Assembly: GCA_902530635.1 (NCBI GenBank)
Contig: CACABC010000004.1
Coordinates: 1-64,000, forward strand
DNA length: 64,000 nt
Direction of reading: 5' to 3'
Source: an uncultured Pelagibacteraceae bacterium
GTDB taxonomy: Bacteria > Pseudomonadota > Alphaproteobacteria > Pelagibacterales > Pelagibacteraceae
Shown here piece after piece: positions 16,992 through 27,563 of this stretch. Made by a program: the position numbers and the translations under genes. The notes under the pieces were generated by a model that saw only the letters and a program-made list of their open reading frames with translations, was not told the DNA's origin and did no database searches. Positions within the stretch are counted from its first letter, which is position 1; every line of letters begins with the position of its first letter.

Positions 16992-17410
16992 TTTGCAATA
17001 TATATTTTTTCTTCTTGTTCGTGTCTCTCCTGCGCCTGAATACTTAATGTTGCTATTGGTCTAGCTATTAATCTTTTTAGTCCGATTGGCTCTCCAGTTT
17101 CTTCACAGTATCCATATGTATCATCTTTAATTCTTTTTAGAGCTGAGTCAATTTTGTTTACTAATTTTCTTCTTCTATTGGATGCTCTCATCTCAACTGT
17201 TTTTTCAGTATATGAAGATGCTTGATCTACTATATCTGCAGATGAACTATTGTCATCAAGGTTATTTAGAACAACACTTTCATTGTTTGATTTAACAATT
17301 TCTTTTCTCCAGGCAATAAGTCTTTCAGTAAAAAACTTTTTATGCTTCGCGCACATGTATTTTTCTTTGCTGTTTGGAATATACTTTTTTTTGGCAGTCT
17401 TTTTAACCAT
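16988..17410 (-). CDS. dksA: DksA/TraR-family RNA polymerase-binding regulator
   Basis: A 140-residue coiled-coil protein with a basic N-terminus (K-K-T-A-K-K-K), a long helical centre and the DksA C-terminal region G-Y-C-E-E-T-G-E-P-I-G followed by R-L-I-A-R-P-I-A-T-L-S-I-Q-A-Q-E. The zinc-finger is degenerate: Cys remains in G-Y-C, but the expected later cysteines read Ser and Ala (T-L-S-I-Q-A). Zinc-free DksA variants occur in Alphaproteobacteria. It probably tunes transcription initiation with ppGpp. It is divergent from the GT39 gene. Confidence 0.9.
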   Translation of the reverse strand: MVKKTAKKKYIPNSKEKYMCAKHKKFFTERLIAWRKEIVKSNNESVVLNNLDDNSSSADIVDQASSYTEKTVEMRASNRRRKLVNKIDSALKRIKDDTYGYCEETGEPIGLKRLIARPIATLSIQAQERHEQEEKIYIAN

Positions 17411-17485
17411 ATATTAAACCTGGGGAGTATATTAACGTTTATATTGGTGTCAATATAATTTAAGTTATAAATATAGGTAAATTTT

Positions 17486-18811
17486 ATGACAAAAAATCCA
17501 TCAAATATATTTTTTTTGTTACTTGTTCTTCATTTACTTATATGGACATTCATTCCTTCTTTAACTAATCAAAACCTTCCCCTGGATACTATTGAGGCTT
17601 TAGCTTGGGGAAGTAATTTAGATTGGGGATTTAACAAACATCCTCCGTTTAGTGCTTTTGCAGTTGAAATATTTTATAAAATTTTTGGAAGCCAAGACTG
17701 GGCTTATTATTTGCTTAGTCAAATTTTCGTAGTAATTGCTTTTTTTGCAGTTTATAAATTTTCAGAAGAAATTTTTAACAATAAAAAACTTGCTCTTTTA
17801 TCAGTACTTTTACTTGAAGGTATTTACTTTTATAATTTCACTACTCCTGAATTTAACGTAAATGTTGCTCAATTACCCTTTTGGGCTTTAACCGTTTACT
17901 ATACTTGGAGATGTATTAAATACGATAAAACAACAGATTATGTATTTTTAGGTTTATTTGCCGGTTTAGGAATTTTATCAAAATATCTTTTCATTTATTT
18001 AATCATAGGAATAAAACTTGTTTTTATTTACTTCTTAAGAAAAGGAAAAAAAATTAAATTTTCACACTATTTTATTGCAGGGCCAATAACCCTATTAATT
18101 TTATTACCCCACTTAATCTGGTTAACCGAAAATAATTATATTACGATTACTTATGGTTTACAAAGAACGGGAGGGGCAGGAGATTTTCTAGACCATTTAA
18201 TATATCCTATAACTTTTTTAGGTAAACAAATCGGACTTTTAATTCCTTTTCTTTTGATGTTTTTCTTTATTATAAAAAAAGTTAAATATAAAATTAATTT
18301 AAAAGATGAAAAATTAGTATTTTTACTTTTAGTCACTATAGCACCAATATTTTTGATGTTATTAACCTCTATGATAATGGGAACAAAAATAAGAACAATG
18401 TGGATGACACCTTTTTATTTACTCGCAGGAACCTTTATTATTTATATTTTTAAATCACATATAAATTTAAATAAATTAAAAAGCTTTGCATCAGTTTTTA
18501 TAATTTTATTTATCTCTCCCCCTTTTACTTATGCTTATATTTCTATAACTCAAACAGATAAAAGAACTGATTTTCCTGGTAAACAATATGCTAAACAAAT
18601 TCAGAAAGCATGGGATGAAAAATATAATAGTAATATTAATTATGTATTAGGTGATGAATGGTGGGGTGGTAATTTATCTTATCACTTAAAATCTAGACCA
18701 AAATGGGTACCATTAAGTGATAGAGAAACAGCAGTTCAATTATTAAATTATAAAAAGAATCTTAATGCTGTAGTAATTGGTTATCCTGCTCATCTAATAG
18801 GAGATGAATGA
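17486..18811 (+). CDS. GT39-type (ArnT/PMT-like) membrane glycosyltransferase
   Basis: A 441-residue polytopic protein with about ten transmembrane helices. The first external loop contains P-L-D-T-I-E-A-L-A-W-G and N-K-H-P-P-F, the acidic-plus-His-Pro-Pro signature of the PMT_2/ArnT group that transfers sugars from polyprenyl phosphate. The soluble C-terminal part (from about residue 385) carries D-E-W-W-G-G. It overlaps by four bases (ATGA) with a GT2 gene that could make the lipid-linked donor. The acceptor may be lipid A or another surface polymer (inference). Confidence 0.82.
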   Translation: MTKNPSNIFFLLLVLHLLIWTFIPSLTNQNLPLDTIEALAWGSNLDWGFNKHPPFSAFAVEIFYKIFGSQDWAYYLLSQIFVVIAFFAVYKFSEEIFNNKKLALLSVLLLEGIYFYNFTTPEFNVNVAQLPFWALTVYYTWRCIKYDKTTDYVFLGLFAGLGILSKYLFIYLIIGIKLVFIYFLRKGKKIKFSHYFIAGPITLLILLPHLIWLTENNYITITYGLQRTGGAGDFLDHLIYPITFLGKQIGLLIPFLLMFFFIIKKVKYKINLKDEKLVFLLLVTIAPIFLMLLTSMIMGTKIRTMWMTPFYLLAGTFIIYIFKSHINLNKLKSFASVFIILFISPPFTYAYISITQTDKRTDFPGKQYAKQIQKAWDEKYNSNINYVLGDEWWGGNLSYHLKSRPKWVPLSDRETAVQLLNYKKNLNAVVIGYPAHLIGDE

Positions 18812-19680
18812 AAATTTTTAAAATTTTAATACCTGTTTTTAATGATTGGGAGTCCTTAATTAAACTTCTAGATGAAATCAACAAAGTAATCGCAAATATA
18901 AAAAATGCTGAATTTAATTGTATGGTGGTTAATGATGCATCTACCATAAACCCACCAGATATTAAAATACCTCAAAATATAAAAAGCTTGCAGATATTTA
19001 ATATGAAACAAAACAGAGGACATGCAAGATGTAATGCATTCGGTATTAGATATTTATCAAAACACGATGATTTTGATCACCTAATCGTTATGGATGGGGA
19101 TGGAGAAGACAGACCTGTTGAAATAGAATTTTTAGTTAATAAAGCTTTGGAAGATGAAAAAGTATCTGTAGTGGCAAAAAGAATTAAAAGATCTGAAGGA
19201 CCTTTTTTTCAAACACTTTATGAGATACACAAAATTATAACTCTAATTTTCACTGGAAAAAATATTGATTTTGGAAACTTCAGTTGTTTAACAAAAAATG
19301 ATGTTAAAATTTTATCTAAACAAGAAAGTCTATGGAGTAGTTTTTCTGGAACAGTAAAAAAATCCATTTTTCAACTAAATACAATTAATTCTACAAGAGG
19401 TTCAAGATACTTTGGTCCATCAAAAATGTCTCTTCTTAATCTTGGAATTCATTCTTTTTCTATTATTGCAGTTTTTAAATCTCAAGTTTTTTTAAGAGGT
19501 TTTATTTTAAGCATATTTATCTTTATTTTAAAAAATTTTTTAGGATCAATTTTTTATATTTCTACTACCTTATTAATTATTTTCATGATTTTAATTTACA
19601 TAAATTCATTTAGAGAAAATATTGAGGATTTTCTTAAAGCAGGAGATAATGTTGATGATGTTAAAAATTATACACACTAA
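18808..19680 (+). CDS. GT2 family glycosyltransferase with C-terminal membrane helices
   Basis: A 290-residue protein: a GT-A domain with the opening I-L-I-P-V-F-N-D-W, the N-D-A-S nucleotide-binding region, and an acidic D-G-D-G-E-D-R-P in place of the metal-binding D-x-D. Two or three hydrophobic helices follow (about 215-270). This resembles polyprenyl-phosphate sugar synthases (ArnC/DPM1 type), matching the GT39 enzyme encoded just upstream with an ATGA overlap. The exact sugar is unknown. Confidence 0.82.
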   Translation: MKIFKILIPVFNDWESLIKLLDEINKVIANIKNAEFNCMVVNDASTINPPDIKIPQNIKSLQIFNMKQNRGHARCNAFGIRYLSKHDDFDHLIVMDGDGEDRPVEIEFLVNKALEDEKVSVVAKRIKRSEGPFFQTLYEIHKIITLIFTGKNIDFGNFSCLTKNDVKILSKQESLWSSFSGTVKKSIFQLNTINSTRGSRYFGPSKMSLLNLGIHSFSIIAVFKSQVFLRGFILSIFIFILKNFLGSIFYISTTLLIIFMILIYINSFRENIEDFLKAGDNVDDVKNYTH

Positions 19681-19795
19681 TCAGTTGTATTTAGAGTCTG
19701 TATTAGAATCAAAAGTGAATCAAAAGGTGAACATTCATTAAAAGAGTGTACATTATGTGGATATCTTTTATTTAATCAAACTATAGGAAATTAAA

Positions 19796-20167
19796 ATGAG
19801 TAAGAAAAAATTAACGTGTCACTGCAAGGGTGTAGAAGCTGAGGTAGAAGTTCCAGAAAGTGGCTTTAAAAAAATTATGCGTTGTAATTGTTCTATTTGT
19901 AAAAGAAAGGGCTATATAATAGGTGTAACAGGTCCAGATGATTTTAAGATTATAAAAGGAGAAAATTTATTAAAGCTTTACCAGTTCCATTCAAAAACAG
20001 CTAAACATTATTTTTGTACTGTTTGTGGTATTCACACACACAACAGACCTAGAATTGATCCAAATATATATGGAGTTAATATTGCGTGTATTGAAGGAGT
20101 AAAACCATTTGAACTAAAAAATATTCCTGTTAACGATGGTGAAAACCATCCACATGACAAAAAGTGA
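19796..20167 (+). CDS. GFA (CENP-V/glutathione-dependent formaldehyde-activating) family protein
   Basis: A 123-residue zinc protein. Cysteine pairs appear in T-C-H-C-K-G, R-C-N-C-S-I-C and F-C-T-V-C-G, the pattern of the GFA fold, with I-H-T-H-N closing the domain. Some relatives were linked to the glutathione-formaldehyde reaction, but most are uncharacterised, so a specific reaction should not be assumed. The glycerate kinase gene overlaps its 3' end. Confidence 0.88.
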   Translation: MSKKKLTCHCKGVEAEVEVPESGFKKIMRCNCSICKRKGYIIGVTGPDDFKIIKGENLLKLYQFHSKTAKHYFCTVCGIHTHNRPRIDPNIYGVNIACIEGVKPFELKNIPVNDGENHPHDKK

Positions 20168-21044
20168 TTATTTAAAATATTTAAAAAAACAAGAGATTAC
20201 CGGCAAACCTATTGTCGACAAGTTAGGTAAATTAAATAAATTTTATTTACCTTTGTCAGAGTGGATTTACTCGATTTATAATAAAGATCGTAAAACAAAA
20301 ATAATAGGAATATCGGGTGGTCAAGGAGCGGGCAAAAGTACAATCACTGGAATATTAAAATTAATTTTAAAAAAAAAATACAGATTAAATCTTTGTGTAT
20401 TTTCTATAGACGACTTCTACAAAAAAAAATCAGAAAGATTAAAAATGTCAAAAAAAATACATCCACTATTTATTACTAGAGGTGTACCCGGAACTCATGA
20501 TATTACATTAATAAACAAAACTATCAGGAAACTTAAACAAAAAAAATTCAGAACTGTTTTAATACCTAAATTCAACAAATCTAAAGATGACAGGTTTCAA
20601 AAAAGTAAATGGCAAAAAATAGAGGTTAAACCAGATATAATTATTTTTGAAGGTTGGTGTGTTGGTGCAATACATCAAAATAGCACTGAATTAAAAAGGC
20701 CGCTTAATTTTATTGAAAAAAAATATGATAAAAATTTAAAATGGAGAAAAATAGTTAATAATTTGTTAAAAAACAGGTATAAAAATCTGTTTGGCCAAAT
20801 TGATAAATTAGTTTATTTAAAGGTTCCAAATTTTAATTATATTATTAAATGGAGATGGCTTCAGGAGCAAAAAATGAAATTGACATCAAAAAGCAAAAAG
20901 ACTATGTCAAAAATACAAGTTAAAGAATTTATTATGTTTTATGAAAGACTCACTAAGCATATGATGAAAAATTACTCAAAGATTTCTGATCTAACGATTT
21001 TTTTAGATAAACATCACAGATCAAAAAAAATGATAATTAATTAA
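20136..21044 (+). CDS. D-glycerate 3-kinase (P-loop kinase)
   Basis: A 302-residue kinase with Walker A G-I-S-G-G-Q-G-A-G-K-S-T (58-69), a D-D-F-Y segment and the conserved T-R-G-V-P-G-T-H-D, plus F-E-G-W-C-V-G-A, all typical of plant/cyanobacterial GLYK enzymes that phosphorylate glycerate to 3-phosphoglycerate. It would return photorespiratory-type or imported C2/C3 acids to central metabolism. Two starts are possible: ATG at 20136 (32-base overlap with the GFA gene) or ATG at 20154 (14-base overlap, beginning M-T-K-S-D-Y-L). I cannot decide. Confidence 0.85.
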   Translation: MVKTIHMTKSDYLKYLKKQEITGKPIVDKLGKLNKFYLPLSEWIYSIYNKDRKTKIIGISGGQGAGKSTITGILKLILKKKYRLNLCVFSIDDFYKKKSERLKMSKKIHPLFITRGVPGTHDITLINKTIRKLKQKKFRTVLIPKFNKSKDDRFQKSKWQKIEVKPDIIIFEGWCVGAIHQNSTELKRPLNFIEKKYDKNLKWRKIVNNLLKNRYKNLFGQIDKLVYLKVPNFNYIIKWRWLQEQKMKLTSKSKKTMSKIQVKEFIMFYERLTKHMMKNYSKISDLTIFLDKHHRSKKMIIN

Positions 21045-21048
21045 ATTT

Positions 21049-22335
21049 ATGAAAAAGATATTTTTTATTATAATTTTCTGTTTATTTTACAACAATGTTT
21101 ACTCTCAAGATGTTATTAAAACATTATCCGATGCTTTTAAAAATAATTCAAAATTAAATGCTGAAAGAGCAAGTTTAAATGCAGCCAAACAAGATGTAAA
21201 TATTTCTCGAGGAGAATTCTTACCATCTGTAACAATTTCAGGTAATATATCTAGCCAAGAGGATACTAACAGAACTAATCAATCTGGAGAACCATTAACA
21301 GATTTAAATTCAACACCTGAAACAAGATCTGTTTTAGTTGAACAAAAAATCTTTAGTGGTTTTAGTAATTATAATAATCTAAAAAAATCACAACTAGAGT
21401 TAGAATATGCTAAATATGAGCTAACTAAACTTGAACAGGAGGTTATATTAAGCGCAGCAAAAGCATATTATAATTTAGGATACAATTTTAAAAATTTGGA
21501 ATTCAATCAATTAAACGTCGACCTTTTTGAAAGACAAGTTGAAAGTGATAGATCAAGACTAGATAGAGGAGAAATAAGCTTAACTGATTTTGCACAATCA
21601 GAGTCCTCGCTTGCTGGCGCACAAGCAAAACTAATTACTGCGAGAAATGAACTTATATCTGGCAGAAAAAACTTTCAAAAAATTATAGGATCTAGGTCTC
21701 CCGAGGAAATAAACCTTGCATTTATACCTAATTTAAGCATACCAAAAAGTTTAAGAACTGCCTCGGCTATCTCTGATCAAATTAATCCTAGATTAAATTT
21801 AGCAAAAATAGATTTAGAAATAGCAAAAAAGGAACTTTTTGCAGCAAGAGGTGACTTAAGTCCATCAGCTTCAATATCTTACGAAAAGAAGAAAAACTAT
21901 GATTTAAGTACAACTGTAGATGAAAGAGAGCAAGAGGAAGTCAAAGCAACTGTTAAATGGCCTCTTTTTAAGGGAGGAAAAAACATATCATCAGTAAAAA
22001 AAGCAAAATTTAAAGTAGAGGAAAAAGAACTTCTTTTTGACGATATATCCGACCAGGTTAGTATAGACACTGCTAACGCATGGACTAATTATAATTCATC
22101 TAAAAGTATTTTAGACGCCACTGCGGCTCAATTAAAAGCGGCTGAAATAGCAAACGAGGGTATTACACTTGAATACGATACAGGTAATCAGAGAACCACA
22201 TTAGAAGTAATTCAATCAAGAACACTTCTTTTGGAAGCTAGAACAAGCTTCGTAAATGCACAAAAGAATTTTGCAATAGCGCAGTTCAGTTTACTCGCGT
22301 CTATTGGCGACCTTTTTCTAGAAAATATTAAGTAA
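21049..22335 (+). CDS. tolC: TolC-family outer membrane efflux protein
   Basis: A 428-residue exported protein with a signal peptide ending around N-V-Y-S-Q (residue 20). Two internally similar halves of long alpha-helices rich in A, K, E and N separate short strand regions (L-P-S-V-T-I-S-G, L-S-P-S-A-S-I-S-Y), the repeat plan of TolC. It forms the outer-membrane channel for type I secretion or RND efflux. It starts four bases after the kinase gene. No adaptor or ABC partner is adjacent. Confidence 0.92.
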   Translation: MKKIFFIIIFCLFYNNVYSQDVIKTLSDAFKNNSKLNAERASLNAAKQDVNISRGEFLPSVTISGNISSQEDTNRTNQSGEPLTDLNSTPETRSVLVEQKIFSGFSNYNNLKKSQLELEYAKYELTKLEQEVILSAAKAYYNLGYNFKNLEFNQLNVDLFERQVESDRSRLDRGEISLTDFAQSESSLAGAQAKLITARNELISGRKNFQKIIGSRSPEEINLAFIPNLSIPKSLRTASAISDQINPRLNLAKIDLEIAKKELFAARGDLSPSASISYEKKKNYDLSTTVDEREQEEVKATVKWPLFKGGKNISSVKKAKFKVEEKELLFDDISDQVSIDTANAWTNYNSSKSILDATAAQLKAAEIANEGITLEYDTGNQRTTLEVIQSRTLLLEARTSFVNAQKNFAIAQFSLLASIGDLFLENIK

Positions 22336-22365
22336 ATTATTATATTATTTTAAGATTGATTAAAA

Positions 22366-22380
22366 GAACAAAATGTGTAC
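22366..22380 (+). promoter_or_regulatory. Possible LexA-like half-site pair upstream of recA
   Basis: GAAC (22366-22369), seven bases, then GTAC (22377-22380) lie 41 bases before the recA start. The alphaproteobacterial SOS box is GAAC-N7-GAAC (or GTTC-N7-GTTC), so this is one mismatch off. A 7/8 match in AT-rich DNA is weak evidence. Confidence 0.22.
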
Positions 22381-22420
22381 ATTTAAAACATTGATTCGTT
22401 ATTAAAAAAAAAGGAAAAAA

Positions 22421-23512
22421 ATGACTAAAAATAATTTAAAAGTAGTTAAGTCTGACTCTAAAAAAGAGCAAGAAATTAAGGAAAAAAATAAGGCACTGAA
22501 TGCTGCGATAAGCCAAATAGATGATAATTTTGGTAAAGGCTCTGTAATGCGTTTGGGCCAACAAAAAGCAATGGATGTTGAGTCCATTTCAACTGGATCT
22601 TTAAGTTTAGATTTGGCATTAGGAATAGGGGGATTGCCCAAAGGAAGAGTTATAGAGATTTATGGCCCAGAGTCATCTGGTAAAACAACTTTAGCTTTAC
22701 AGGTTGTTGCTGAAGCCCAAAAAGCTGGTGGAATTTGTGGTTTTGTTGATGCAGAGCATGCTTTAGATCCTGTTTATGCTAAGAAATTAGGAGTCAAAAC
22801 TGATGACTTATTAATTTCACAACCAGATACTGGTGAACAGGCATTGGAGATTGCCGATACGCTAATCAAATCCGGGTCTTTATCTGTTTTAGTAGTCGAC
22901 TCAGTTGCGGCATTAACTCCGAAAGCTGAATTAGAAGGTGAAATGGGTGATCATCACGTTGGTTTACAATCAAGATTGATGAGTCAGGCCTTAAGAAAAT
23001 TAACTGGTTCAATATCAAAATCAAACACAATGGTTATTTTTATTAATCAAATAAGAATGAAAATTGGAGTGATGTTTGGTAATCCAGAAACAACATCAGG
23101 AGGAAATGCACTTAAATTTTATTCATCAGTTCGTATGGATATAAGAAGAATAGGTGCTATTAAAGAAAAAGATCAAATTATTGGAAATAGCACACGGGTT
23201 AAAGTTGTCAAAAACAAAGTAGCTCCACCATTTAAAATGGTTGAATTTGACCTTATGTACGGCAAGGGCATAAGTAAATCAGGTGAACTAATTGATCTTG
23301 GTGCAAAAGCAGATGTAGTAGAAAAATCTGGCGCATGGTACGCATACAAAGGTGAAAAAATAGGTCAAGGAAGAGAAAATGCCAAACTCTATTTAGAAAA
23401 AAATCCGAAAGTAGCGGAAGAGATAGAGACTGTAATTAGAACTAAAGCTGGCCTTATATCAAAAAAAATTGAAGGAAATCCAACTCCTAAAGAAAAAGAA
23501 ACAGAAAAATAA
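22421..23512 (+). CDS. recA: Recombinase RecA
   Basis: A 363-residue recombinase that forms filaments on single-stranded DNA for strand exchange. Walker A is G-P-E-S-S-G-K-T (82-89), Walker B is [10 protein letters not shown], and the L2/DNA-binding region includes F-I-N-Q-I-R and [12 protein letters not shown]. The start is fixed by AAGGA five bases upstream. It has its own upstream region and an intrinsic terminator, so it is probably monocistronic. Confidence 0.99.
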   Translation: MTKNNLKVVKSDSKKEQEIKEKNKALNAAISQIDDNFGKGSVMRLGQQKAMDVESISTGSLSLDLALGIGGLPKGRVIEIYGPESSGKTTLALQVVAEAQKAGGICGFVDAEHALDPVYAKKLGVKTDDLLISQPDTGEQALEIADTLIKSGSLSVLVVDSVAALTPKAELEGEMGDHHVGLQSRLMSQALRKLTGSISKSNTMVIFINQIRMKIGVMFGNPETTSGGNALKFYSSVRMDIRRIGAIKEKDQIIGNSTRVKVVKNKVAPPFKMVEFDLMYGKGISKSGELIDLGAKADVVEKSGAWYAYKGEKIGQGRENAKLYLEKNPKVAEEIETVIRTKAGLISKKIEGNPTPKEKETEK

Positions 23513-23533
23513 GGACATTTTCATTATACTCTC

Positions 23534-23570
23534 CACACGAAAGGTGCCCCTCGCATCTTTCGTGTGTTTT
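23534..23570 (+). terminator. Intrinsic terminator after recA
   Basis: CACACGAAAG (23534-23543) pairs with CTTTCGTGTG (23557-23566); the inner bases GTGC/GCAT extend the stem around loop CCCTC to 14 pairs with one G-U. TTTT follows at 23567-23570. It is one of only two clear terminators in the window. Confidence 0.92.
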
Positions 23571-23613
23571 CTTGATATAGACATCAAATAAAATATCTGT
23601 ATTTAATAGATAT

Positions 23614-26289
23614 ATGAGCAAAATTCTAATGAGTGATATTAGAAAGAAGTTTCTTGGTTATTTTTCCAAGAATGAACATGAAATTGTAGAATCCAGCAAT
23701 ATTGTTCCAAATAATGATCCAACATTAATGTTCACAAATTCTGGAATGGTACAATTTAAAAATGTATTTACAGGTATCGAAAATAAGACATTTAAAACCG
23801 CAACCACTTCACAAAAATGTATTAGAGCAGGAGGAAAACATAATGATCTAGAAAATGTTGGTTATACGCCAAGACACCACACGTTTTTTGAAATGCTTGG
23901 AAATTTTTCATTTGGAGATTATTTCAAAGAAAAAGCTATTTATTATGCGTGGGAATTGCTTACCAAAGATTTTGGTATTTCAAAGGATAGACTATCTGTA
24001 ACAGTGTATTCTGAAGATGAAGAAGCCTTCAAATTATGGAAAAAGGTAGCTGGATTACCGGAAAGTAAAATAGTTAAAATTTCAACATCAGATAATTTTT
24101 GGTCAATGGGTGAAACTGGTCCTTGCGGACCTTGCTCTGAAATATTTTTTGATCATGGTGACAAATTAAAAGGCGGCCCTCCTGGAAGTCCAGATCAAGA
24201 AGGGGATAGATTCATTGAAATATGGAACCTCGTTTTTATGCAATTTGAACAGATTTCTAAGGATAAAAGAATCGATTTACCTAAGCCATCAGTTGATACA
24301 GGAATGGGTTTGGAGAGAATAACGGCTGTTCTACAAGGCACCCACGATAATTATGCAATAGATCATTTTAAAAAACTAATTTTAGAATCATCAGAAATTA
24401 CAAATACAAAAATAGACAATAACACAATCGCAAGCCATAGAGTTATTGCCGATCATTTAAGAGCAAGTAGTTTTCTAATTGCAGAAGGTGTCCTTCCATC
24501 TAACGAGGGAAGAGGCTATGTTCTAAGAAGAATTATGAGAAGAGGCATGAGACACGCTCATACTCTTGGAAGTAAAAAACCAATTTTTTTTAAATTATTT
24601 GACGTTCTATTAAATGAAATGTCAAAAAGTTATCCAGAATTAAGTAATGGAAAAGATTTAATAATAGAAACATTGAAAAATGAGGAAGAAAAATTTTCAT
24701 CTCTTTTGGAAAGAGGAATGAAAATTTTAGATCAGAATTTAGAAAAAGTAAATAATAAAACTTTACCTGGCGAAATAGCTTTTAAGCTTTATGACACATA
24801 TGGATTTCCGTTAGATCTCACTGCTGATATTTTAAAAAATAAAAATATAAAAATTGATATTTCTGCATTTGAAAAAGCAATGCAAAAAAGTAAAGACTTG
24901 GCTAGAGCAAGCTGGAAAGGTTCAGGCGATAAGTCTATAGAGGAAAAATGGTTCAAAATAAGAGAACAATTAAATCCAACAGAATTTTTAGGTTACGAAT
25001 TTGATAAAGCTGAAGGAGTAGTTTTAAAAATATCAAAAGGTAATAAATTTATTGAAAATGCAAAAGAAGGTGATGAAGTTGAAGTTATAACAAATCAAAC
25101 ACCCTTTTATGGTGAGTCGGGAGGTCAAGTTGGTGATCAAGGAATTATCTCAAATTCTAATTGCAAAATTAATATTAAAGATACCCAAAAAAAAATGGGT
25201 GACTTACTTGTTCATTATGGAAATGTTGAAAAAGGTTCATTTAAAGTCGGTGACAGTGTAAATCTTGAAATAGATATTCAAAAAAGAAATAATTCAAGAG
25301 CAAATCACTCTGCAACACATTTACTTCACGAGTCTCTAAGAAGGACACTTGGTAAACACGTAACACAAAAGGGATCATTAGTAAGTCCAGATAGACTTAG
25401 ATTTGACTTTAGTCACAATAAGCCAATAGAAAAAGATGAAATGATCAAAATAAATAAAATTGTTAATGAAATGGTAGAAGGTGCAAGTGATGTACAAACA
25501 AGAATTATGACGCCTAAAGAAGCAGTTGGTTTAGGAGCTTTAGCTTTATTTGGTGAAAAGTACGGTGACGAAGTCAGAGTAGTTTTTATGGGTAAAGAAA
25601 AGAACAGTTTTTTTTCAACTGAACTATGTGGCGGAACACATGTAAAAAACACAAAAGAAGTTGGGGAATTTAAAGTAATTAGCCAGTCATCAATAGCCTC
25701 TGGAATAAGAAGGGTAGAAGCTTTAAGAAATAAACAACTTCAAGATTATGAAAAATCACTTAAAAAAGATAAGTCTTTAAAAGAAAAAAATCTTAAAGAA
25801 CAGGTCGATTTAATTAAAGAAGAGTTATCAAAATTTAAAATTAAACCAGATTTTAAAGATAATGTTGATTTATCGGAGAACTTAAAAAATCTTAACAAAC
25901 AATTAGAAAAAATCAAAATTAAAAGAATAATTGAAGATAAAAATAAAAATATTGTAAAAGATAAAAAAGTTGGTAGTTTTTTATTTAGACAGCAGCTTTT
26001 AAAGGATTTCCCACCTAAGGAATTAAGAAGTGTAATAGATCAAGGAAAAAAAGATATTAAAAAAGGTATCGTGGTCAGTATTTCAACTTTTGAAGGCAAA
26101 GTCGGAGTGGCTGTTGGTTTAACTCAAGATCTAACTAAAAAATTTGACGCTGTTGAACTTGTTAAAATAGCCTCTGAAGTTCTTGGAGGAAAAGGTGGCG
26201 GAGGTAGAAAAGATTTTGCACAAGCTGGAGGATCTCATAAAGAAAAGATTGAAGAAGTCTTTAAAACTTTAAATGATAAAATTAGTTAA
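23614..26289 (+). CDS. alaS: Alanyl-tRNA synthetase
   Basis: An 891-residue class II synthetase. The N-terminal catalytic core has [10 protein letters not shown] and [15 protein letters not shown]. The editing domain carries the zinc ligands H-S-A-T-H-L-L-H and C-G-G-T-H, and the C-terminal C-Ala domain ends with [16 protein letters not shown]. Full length, no gaps. It lies downstream of the recA terminator, as in many Alphaproteobacteria, and its 3' end overlaps convergent icd by eight bases. Confidence 0.98.
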   Translation: MSKILMSDIRKKFLGYFSKNEHEIVESSNIVPNNDPTLMFTNSGMVQFKNVFTGIENKTFKTATTSQKCIRAGGKHNDLENVGYTPRHHTFFEMLGNFSFGDYFKEKAIYYAWELLTKDFGISKDRLSVTVYSEDEEAFKLWKKVAGLPESKIVKISTSDNFWSMGETGPCGPCSEIFFDHGDKLKGGPPGSPDQEGDRFIEIWNLVFMQFEQISKDKRIDLPKPSVDTGMGLERITAVLQGTHDNYAIDHFKKLILESSEITNTKIDNNTIASHRVIADHLRASSFLIAEGVLPSNEGRGYVLRRIMRRGMRHAHTLGSKKPIFFKLFDVLLNEMSKSYPELSNGKDLIIETLKNEEEKFSSLLERGMKILDQNLEKVNNKTLPGEIAFKLYDTYGFPLDLTADILKNKNIKIDISAFEKAMQKSKDLARASWKGSGDKSIEEKWFKIREQLNPTEFLGYEFDKAEGVVLKISKGNKFIENAKEGDEVEVITNQTPFYGESGGQVGDQGIISNSNCKINIKDTQKKMGDLLVHYGNVEKGSFKVGDSVNLEIDIQKRNNSRANHSATHLLHESLRRTLGKHVTQKGSLVSPDRLRFDFSHNKPIEKDEMIKINKIVNEMVEGASDVQTRIMTPKEAVGLGALALFGEKYGDEVRVVFMGKEKNSFFSTELCGGTHVKNTKEVGEFKVISQSSIASGIRRVEALRNKQLQDYEKSLKKDKSLKEKNLKEQVDLIKEELSKFKIKPDFKDNVDLSENLKNLNKQLEKIKIKRIIEDKNKNIVKDKKVGSFLFRQQLLKDFPPKELRSVIDQGKKDIKKGIVVSISTFEGKVGVAVGLTQDLTKKFDAVELVKIASEVLGGKGGGGRKDFAQAGGSHKEKIEEVFKTLNDKIS

Positions 26290-27496
26290 GCTTTTTTTTA
26301 AGATTAGAATTTATTGCTTCTAAAAATTGATTTGTTGTAAGATATTTTTGACTTTTACTAATCAAAATAGCTAAATCTTTAGTCATTGATCCATTTTCAA
26401 CCGTCTCAATGCAAACTCTCTCTAGGGTATCTGAAAATTTAATTAATTCATCGTTGCTGTCTAATTGACCTCTATGAGCCAAACCCCTGGTCCATGCAAA
26501 AATAGATGCTATTGGATTTGTTGATGTTTCCTTACCTTGTTGATGCTGCCTATAATGCCTGGTAACTGTTCCATGAGCAGCCTCAGCTTCAGCTATTTTT
26601 CCATCTGGCGTTCTTAATACACTTGTCATTAAACCAAGAGAACCATAGCCTTGAGCTACCGTATCAGATTGAACATCGCCATCATAATTTTTACAAGCCC
26701 AAATATATTTACCACTCCACTTCATAGCACAAGCAACCATATCATCTATCAATCTATGCTCATAAGTAATACCTATTTCTTCGAACTTCTTTTTAAATTC
26801 TTTTTTATAAATTTCTTCAAAAATATCTTTAAATCTTCCATCATAAATTTTTAAAATTGTATTCTTAGAAGAAAAATAAACCGGCCATTTTCTAACCAAT
26901 CCATAATTTAAACATGCTCTTGCAAAATCTCTAATTGAGCTATCTAAATTGTACATGGACAGAGCTATTCCAGACTCGTTAAATTTAAAAACCTCATGTT
27001 CAATTTGTTTCTTACCATCCTCAGACGTCCATTTAATAGTCATTTTTCCTTTTCCAGGAATTTTAAAATCTGTCGCCCTATATTGATCTCCAAAAGCATG
27101 TCTTCCAACTATAACACTTTCAGTCCAGTGCGGAACCAGTCTGGGAACATTTTTACATATTATAGGTTCTCTAAAAATTGTTCCGCCAACAATATTTCTA
27201 ATTGTTCCATTTGGTGATCTCCACATTTTCTTTAAATTGAATTCTTTTACTCGTGCCTCGTCAGGAGTTATTGTTGCACATTTGACACCAGCACCATACT
27301 TCTGAATTGCTTTAGCGCAATCAATAGTCACTTGATCATTTGTTTTATCCCTATTTTCCATCCCAAGATCGTAATATTTGAGATCAATATCAAGATATGG
27401 ATTTATTAATTTTTCCTTAATAAATGACCAAATTATTCGGGTCATTTCATCACCATCTAGCTCAACTACTGGATTTTTTACTTCAATTTTTGCCAT
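26282..27496 (-). CDS. icd: NADP-dependent isocitrate dehydrogenase
   Basis: A 404-residue TCA-cycle enzyme converting isocitrate to 2-oxoglutarate. It belongs to the homodimeric eukaryote-like subfamily: N-terminal [12 protein letters not shown], the substrate loop S-P-N-G-T-I-R-N, and the metal/cofactor region around D-D-M-V-A and [10 protein letters not shown]. It is divergent from psd across 67 bases. Confidence 0.97.
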   Translation of the reverse strand: MAKIEVKNPVVELDGDEMTRIIWSFIKEKLINPYLDIDLKYYDLGMENRDKTNDQVTIDCAKAIQKYGAGVKCATITPDEARVKEFNLKKMWRSPNGTIRNIVGGTIFREPIICKNVPRLVPHWTESVIVGRHAFGDQYRATDFKIPGKGKMTIKWTSEDGKKQIEHEVFKFNESGIALSMYNLDSSIRDFARACLNYGLVRKWPVYFSSKNTILKIYDGRFKDIFEEIYKKEFKKKFEEIGITYEHRLIDDMVACAMKWSGKYIWACKNYDGDVQSDTVAQGYGSLGLMTSVLRTPDGKIAEAEAAHGTVTRHYRQHQQGKETSTNPIASIFAWTRGLAHRGQLDSNDELIKFSDTLERVCIETVENGSMTKDLAILISKSQKYLTTNQFLEAINSNLKKKLN

Positions 27497-27563
27497 AAAA
27501 AAATTTAATTTGATAATTAACGATTTTTATACATATTACCCTAAGATTATCAATTTATAAGTT

